DNA from: an uncultured Burkholderiales bacterium | GTDB taxonomy: Bacteria; Pseudomonadota; Gammaproteobacteria; Burkholderiales; Burkholderiaceae_C | Direction: 5' to 3' | DNA: 46,991 nucleotides | Assembly: GCA_937871935.1 (NCBI GenBank) | Contig: CALMQI010000420.1 | Location: 1-46,991 of the forward strand | Shown: in pieces, positions 45,157 through 46,991 of the stretch | Numbering within the stretch: the first letter of the stretch is position 1 | Layout: each line of letters starts with the position of its first letter | Made by a program: the position numbers and the translations under genes | The notes under the pieces: model-generated | What the model saw: only the letters and a program-made list of their open reading frames with translations | What the model was told of the DNA's origin: nothing | Database searches by the model: none

Positions 45157-46527
45157 TCACCGCGGGATCATCGTCCCGCGCTCGCCCTCGGGATTGCGGC
45201 CCCAGCGGCGCAGCTTGGCCGCCAGCGTCTGCTCGCGCGGCGATGCCGCGGCGGCCACCGGGCAGGCGATGCCGTCGGCATGGTTGCGCGCGGTGACCAG
45301 CAGCGGATCGGCGTCGCCGCCGATCGGCTGAGAGAAGTCCTCGGCGACCACGCAGGCCGGCGCGAAGCCGTCGAAGTAGCGCCCTTCGTCGCTCGCATTG
45401 ACCGCCTCGAAGTTGACGACGTTGAACGTCTCGCCGCAGCCGTCATCGGTCGGCAGAAAGCCGACCGGCTTGCCGCAGGTGGTGTCGCCGATCGGTACCA
45501 CGGTCACGAACGGTCGCAGCCCGTTGATCACCTGCTCGCTCGCCGAACAGGTGCGCGCGCCCTGCAGCACGTAGACGCGCGTCAACGCCAGCGCGTTCGC
45601 CGGCGAGCTGAACTGGAACGACGAGTTGTTGAACGCCGCGCGTTTCACGTTGTAGAGCAACGCCGCGTAGGTCCTGCCCGACGTGAGGGCCGGATTCACG
45701 TACGACGCGATGTCGCGGCCGGTGGACACCAGCCCGCCCCCGTTGTAGCGCAGGTCGACGACCAACTCGGTGACGCCCTGTGCCGCGAAGGACTGGAAGG
45801 CGCTGGCCAGCGGCGCATCGGCCTGGCTGATCATGTCCTTGACCGCCACGTAGCCCATCTTGCGGCCTCCGGTGCTGGTGACCACGCGCGCATTCGGCAG
45901 CACTGGCGTCAGCGGAAACGCCGCGGCGCTGACGTCGACCGTGCGCTGCACGCCGTTGTTGCGCAGCACCAACCGGATGGTCTGCCCGGCCGCTTCGGAC
46001 GACAGCACCGTGAAGTCGTCGTCGGCGATCATGTCGGCGGCGGTGCGGCCGTCGATCGACACCACCTGGTCGCCGCGCGTGACGCCGGCCGTCGCGGCCG
46101 GTGACAGCGGCTCGACGTGACGCACGTACAGCGGTTGGCTTGGCGCCCCGGCCACCTCGAGGCCGGCGACGAAGATGCCGTAGCCCACCGACTGCCCGAC
46201 GCCGAAGAACCGGTTGAAGCTCTCGGTGCTTTGGTGGAAGCTCCAGCGATCGGCCGGAAAGGCCGGGTCGGTACCGGTGTACAGCAGAGCGCCGAAGTAC
46301 GCGTCGAGTGTCGGCAGCGAACCCGGCGCGGGATACGGGCTCAGCGCGTACCAGAAATACCAATCGTTGAAGTAGCTGCGCAGGGCCGACTGGCGCGGCA
46401 CCAGATCGCAACTGAGCTCGTCGCCGCCGCCGCACGCCGTCAGCGTCGACAGCGCCAGGGCGCCGAGCCACAGACGGATTCGGATCCCACGGCCGCGACG
46501 GGGCGACAAGGAGGCAGCAATGATCAT
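45157..46527 (-). CDS. S41-family (C-terminal processing) protease lipoprotein
   Basis: A 456-aa exported protease with a lipobox (STLTACGGG), so lipid-anchored, probably facing the periplasm or outer membrane. A PDZ domain spans about residues 110-200 (GYGIFVAG, GVTRGDQVVSIDG). The S41 core has VVDLRYNGGG, the nucleophile serine in TCSASEQVING, and the general-base lysine in GKPVGF (about residue 350). GGAG is 6 nt before ATG 46527; ATG 46530 is one codon earlier. It is transcribed away from valS. Specific substrates cannot be inferred. Confidence 0.88.
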   Translation of the reverse strand: MIIAASLSPRRGRGIRIRLWLGALALSTLTACGGGDELSCDLVPRQSALRSYFNDWYFWYALSPYPAPGSLPTLDAYFGALLYTGTDPAFPADRWSFHQSTESFNRFFGVGQSVGYGIFVAGLEVAGAPSQPLYVRHVEPLSPAATAGVTRGDQVVSIDGRTAADMIADDDFTVLSSEAAGQTIRLVLRNNGVQRTVDVSAAAFPLTPVLPNARVVTSTGGRKMGYVAVKDMISQADAPLASAFQSFAAQGVTELVVDLRYNGGGLVSTGRDIASYVNPALTSGRTYAALLYNVKRAAFNNSSFQFSSPANALALTRVYVLQGARTCSASEQVINGLRPFVTVVPIGDTTCGKPVGFLPTDDGCGETFNVVNFEAVNASDEGRYFDGFAPACVVAEDFSQPIGGDADPLLVTARNHADGIACPVAAAASPREQTLAAKLRRWGRNPEGERGTMIPR

Positions 46528-46675
46528 CATCTACTCCGGGTGATGGCACATCGGGTGCCCGCGACGCATCGAGTGTGACATCGCCAAGAAGTGAACCACC
46601 GAGGGCCGGTCGCCGTTGACAGGCCCGGCCCGCATCCGGCGCCGACCGGCAAGCGGCGACGAAGGACCCGCCACC

Positions 46676-46681
46676 TAGAAT
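46676..46681 (+). promoter_or_regulatory. Candidate -10 box TAGAAT ahead of valS
   Basis: TAGAATCGG is identical to the element before guaC and lies 51 nt before the valS ATG. No good -35 hexamer is visible at normal spacing; a TTGACA at 46616-46621 is too far away. Confidence 0.35.
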
Positions 46682-46732
46682 CGGGCCCCATGTGCTGGTG
46701 CCGGATCAGCCGACACACAAGACGACACAGCC

Positions 46733-46991
46733 ATGACGCAGCCCCTTGCCAAGTCCTTCGAACCCGCCGCCATCGAGGCGCGCTGGGCTCCGCTGTGGGA
46801 GAAGAGCGGCGCCTACGCGCCGACGCTGGACCCGACCCGGCCTTCGTTCTGCATCCAGCTGCCACCGCCCAACGTGACCGGCACGCTGCACATGGGGCAC
46901 GCGTTCAACCAGACCATCATGGACTCGTTGACGCGTTACCACCGCATGCGCGGCTTCAACACGCTGTGGGTTCCCGGCACCGACCATGCCG
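46733..46991 (+). CDS. valS: Valyl-tRNA synthetase, N-terminal fragment cut by the window end
   Basis: The first 86 codons of ValS, open at the right edge. [11 protein letters not shown] is followed by the class I synthetase opening [16 protein letters not shown], where HMGH is the HIGH-type ATP-binding motif, and then [16 protein letters not shown], a conserved stretch of the Rossmann core. It charges tRNA-Val in the cytoplasm. The gene is divergent from the S41 protease. Confidence 0.93.
   Translation, partial: MTQPLAKSFEPAAIEARWAPLWEKSGAYAPTLDPTRPSFCIQLPPPNVTGTLHMGHAFNQTIMDSLTRYHRMRGFNTLWVPGTDHA

Overview
The window reads as chromosomal DNA of a high-GC betaproteobacterium, most likely a Burkholderiales member of the Rubrivivax/Leptothrix/Sphaerotilus type. 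The basis is high GC in third codon positions, a complete System I cytochrome c maturation operon (ccmA-I), Gsp/Pil-type secretion genes, and a GMP reductase and valyl-tRNA synthetase of ordinary betaproteobacterial type. This placement is inference. I see no tRNA, rRNA, CRISPR array, transposase or phage gene.

Layout. (1) 1-8077 (+): a type II secretion / type IV pilus-like operon with mostly 4-bp start/stop overlaps: a truncated chimeric ATPase, PilM-, PilN-, PilO- and PilP-like parts, a TPR-lipoprotein secretin, three pseudopilin-like proteins and a NarL-type response regulator. (2) 24010-8102 (-): an eight-gene operon. It starts with a 2.2-kaa secreted beta-rich protein, followed by three two-domain cupredoxin (multicopper oxidase-like) proteins, a small lipoprotein, a subtilisin-type protease, a SCO1-type copper chaperone, and a cytochrome c fused to a periplasmic binding protein. 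(3) 25290-24601 (-): an orphan OmpR-type regulator, divergent from a patatin-like lipase (+). (4) 26880-35639 (+): a probable extracellular electron transfer conduit made of a di-heme b-type inner-membrane protein, a 24-heme cytochrome, a 34/35-heme cytochrome and an outer-membrane beta-barrel with periplasmic domains. It resembles the PCC3-type porin-cytochrome clusters proposed for neutrophilic Fe(II) oxidisers. (5) 35602-42743 (+): ccmABCDEFGHI, whose first gene overlaps the porin gene. (6) 42772-46991: an Fe-S flavoprotein, guaC, an S41 protease lipoprotein on the minus strand, and the 5' end of valS.

How the parts may work together. Region 4 can move electrons between the quinone pool, a periplasmic heme wire, an outer-membrane porin and the cell exterior. 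Region 5 supplies the apparatus that attaches the roughly 58 hemes this needs. Region 2 supplies secreted copper proteins with their own copper chaperone and a c-type cytochrome. Region 1 could export some of them.

The most striking observation is in region 2. The copper ligands of one multicopper oxidase appear to be divided between two polypeptides. The 417-aa protein keeps the type 1 site and half of the trinuclear-cluster histidines in domain 1. The 489-aa protein keeps only the complementary half in its domain 2. The third protein has lost all of them. I infer a hetero-oligomeric, ceruloplasmin-like oxidase coupled to an extracellular electron transfer chain, with extracellular Mn(II) or Fe(II) as a plausible but unproven substrate. 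A shared CTTAA-N6-TTAAG element lies in the regulator/lipase intergenic region and ahead of the electron-transfer operon, suggesting common control.
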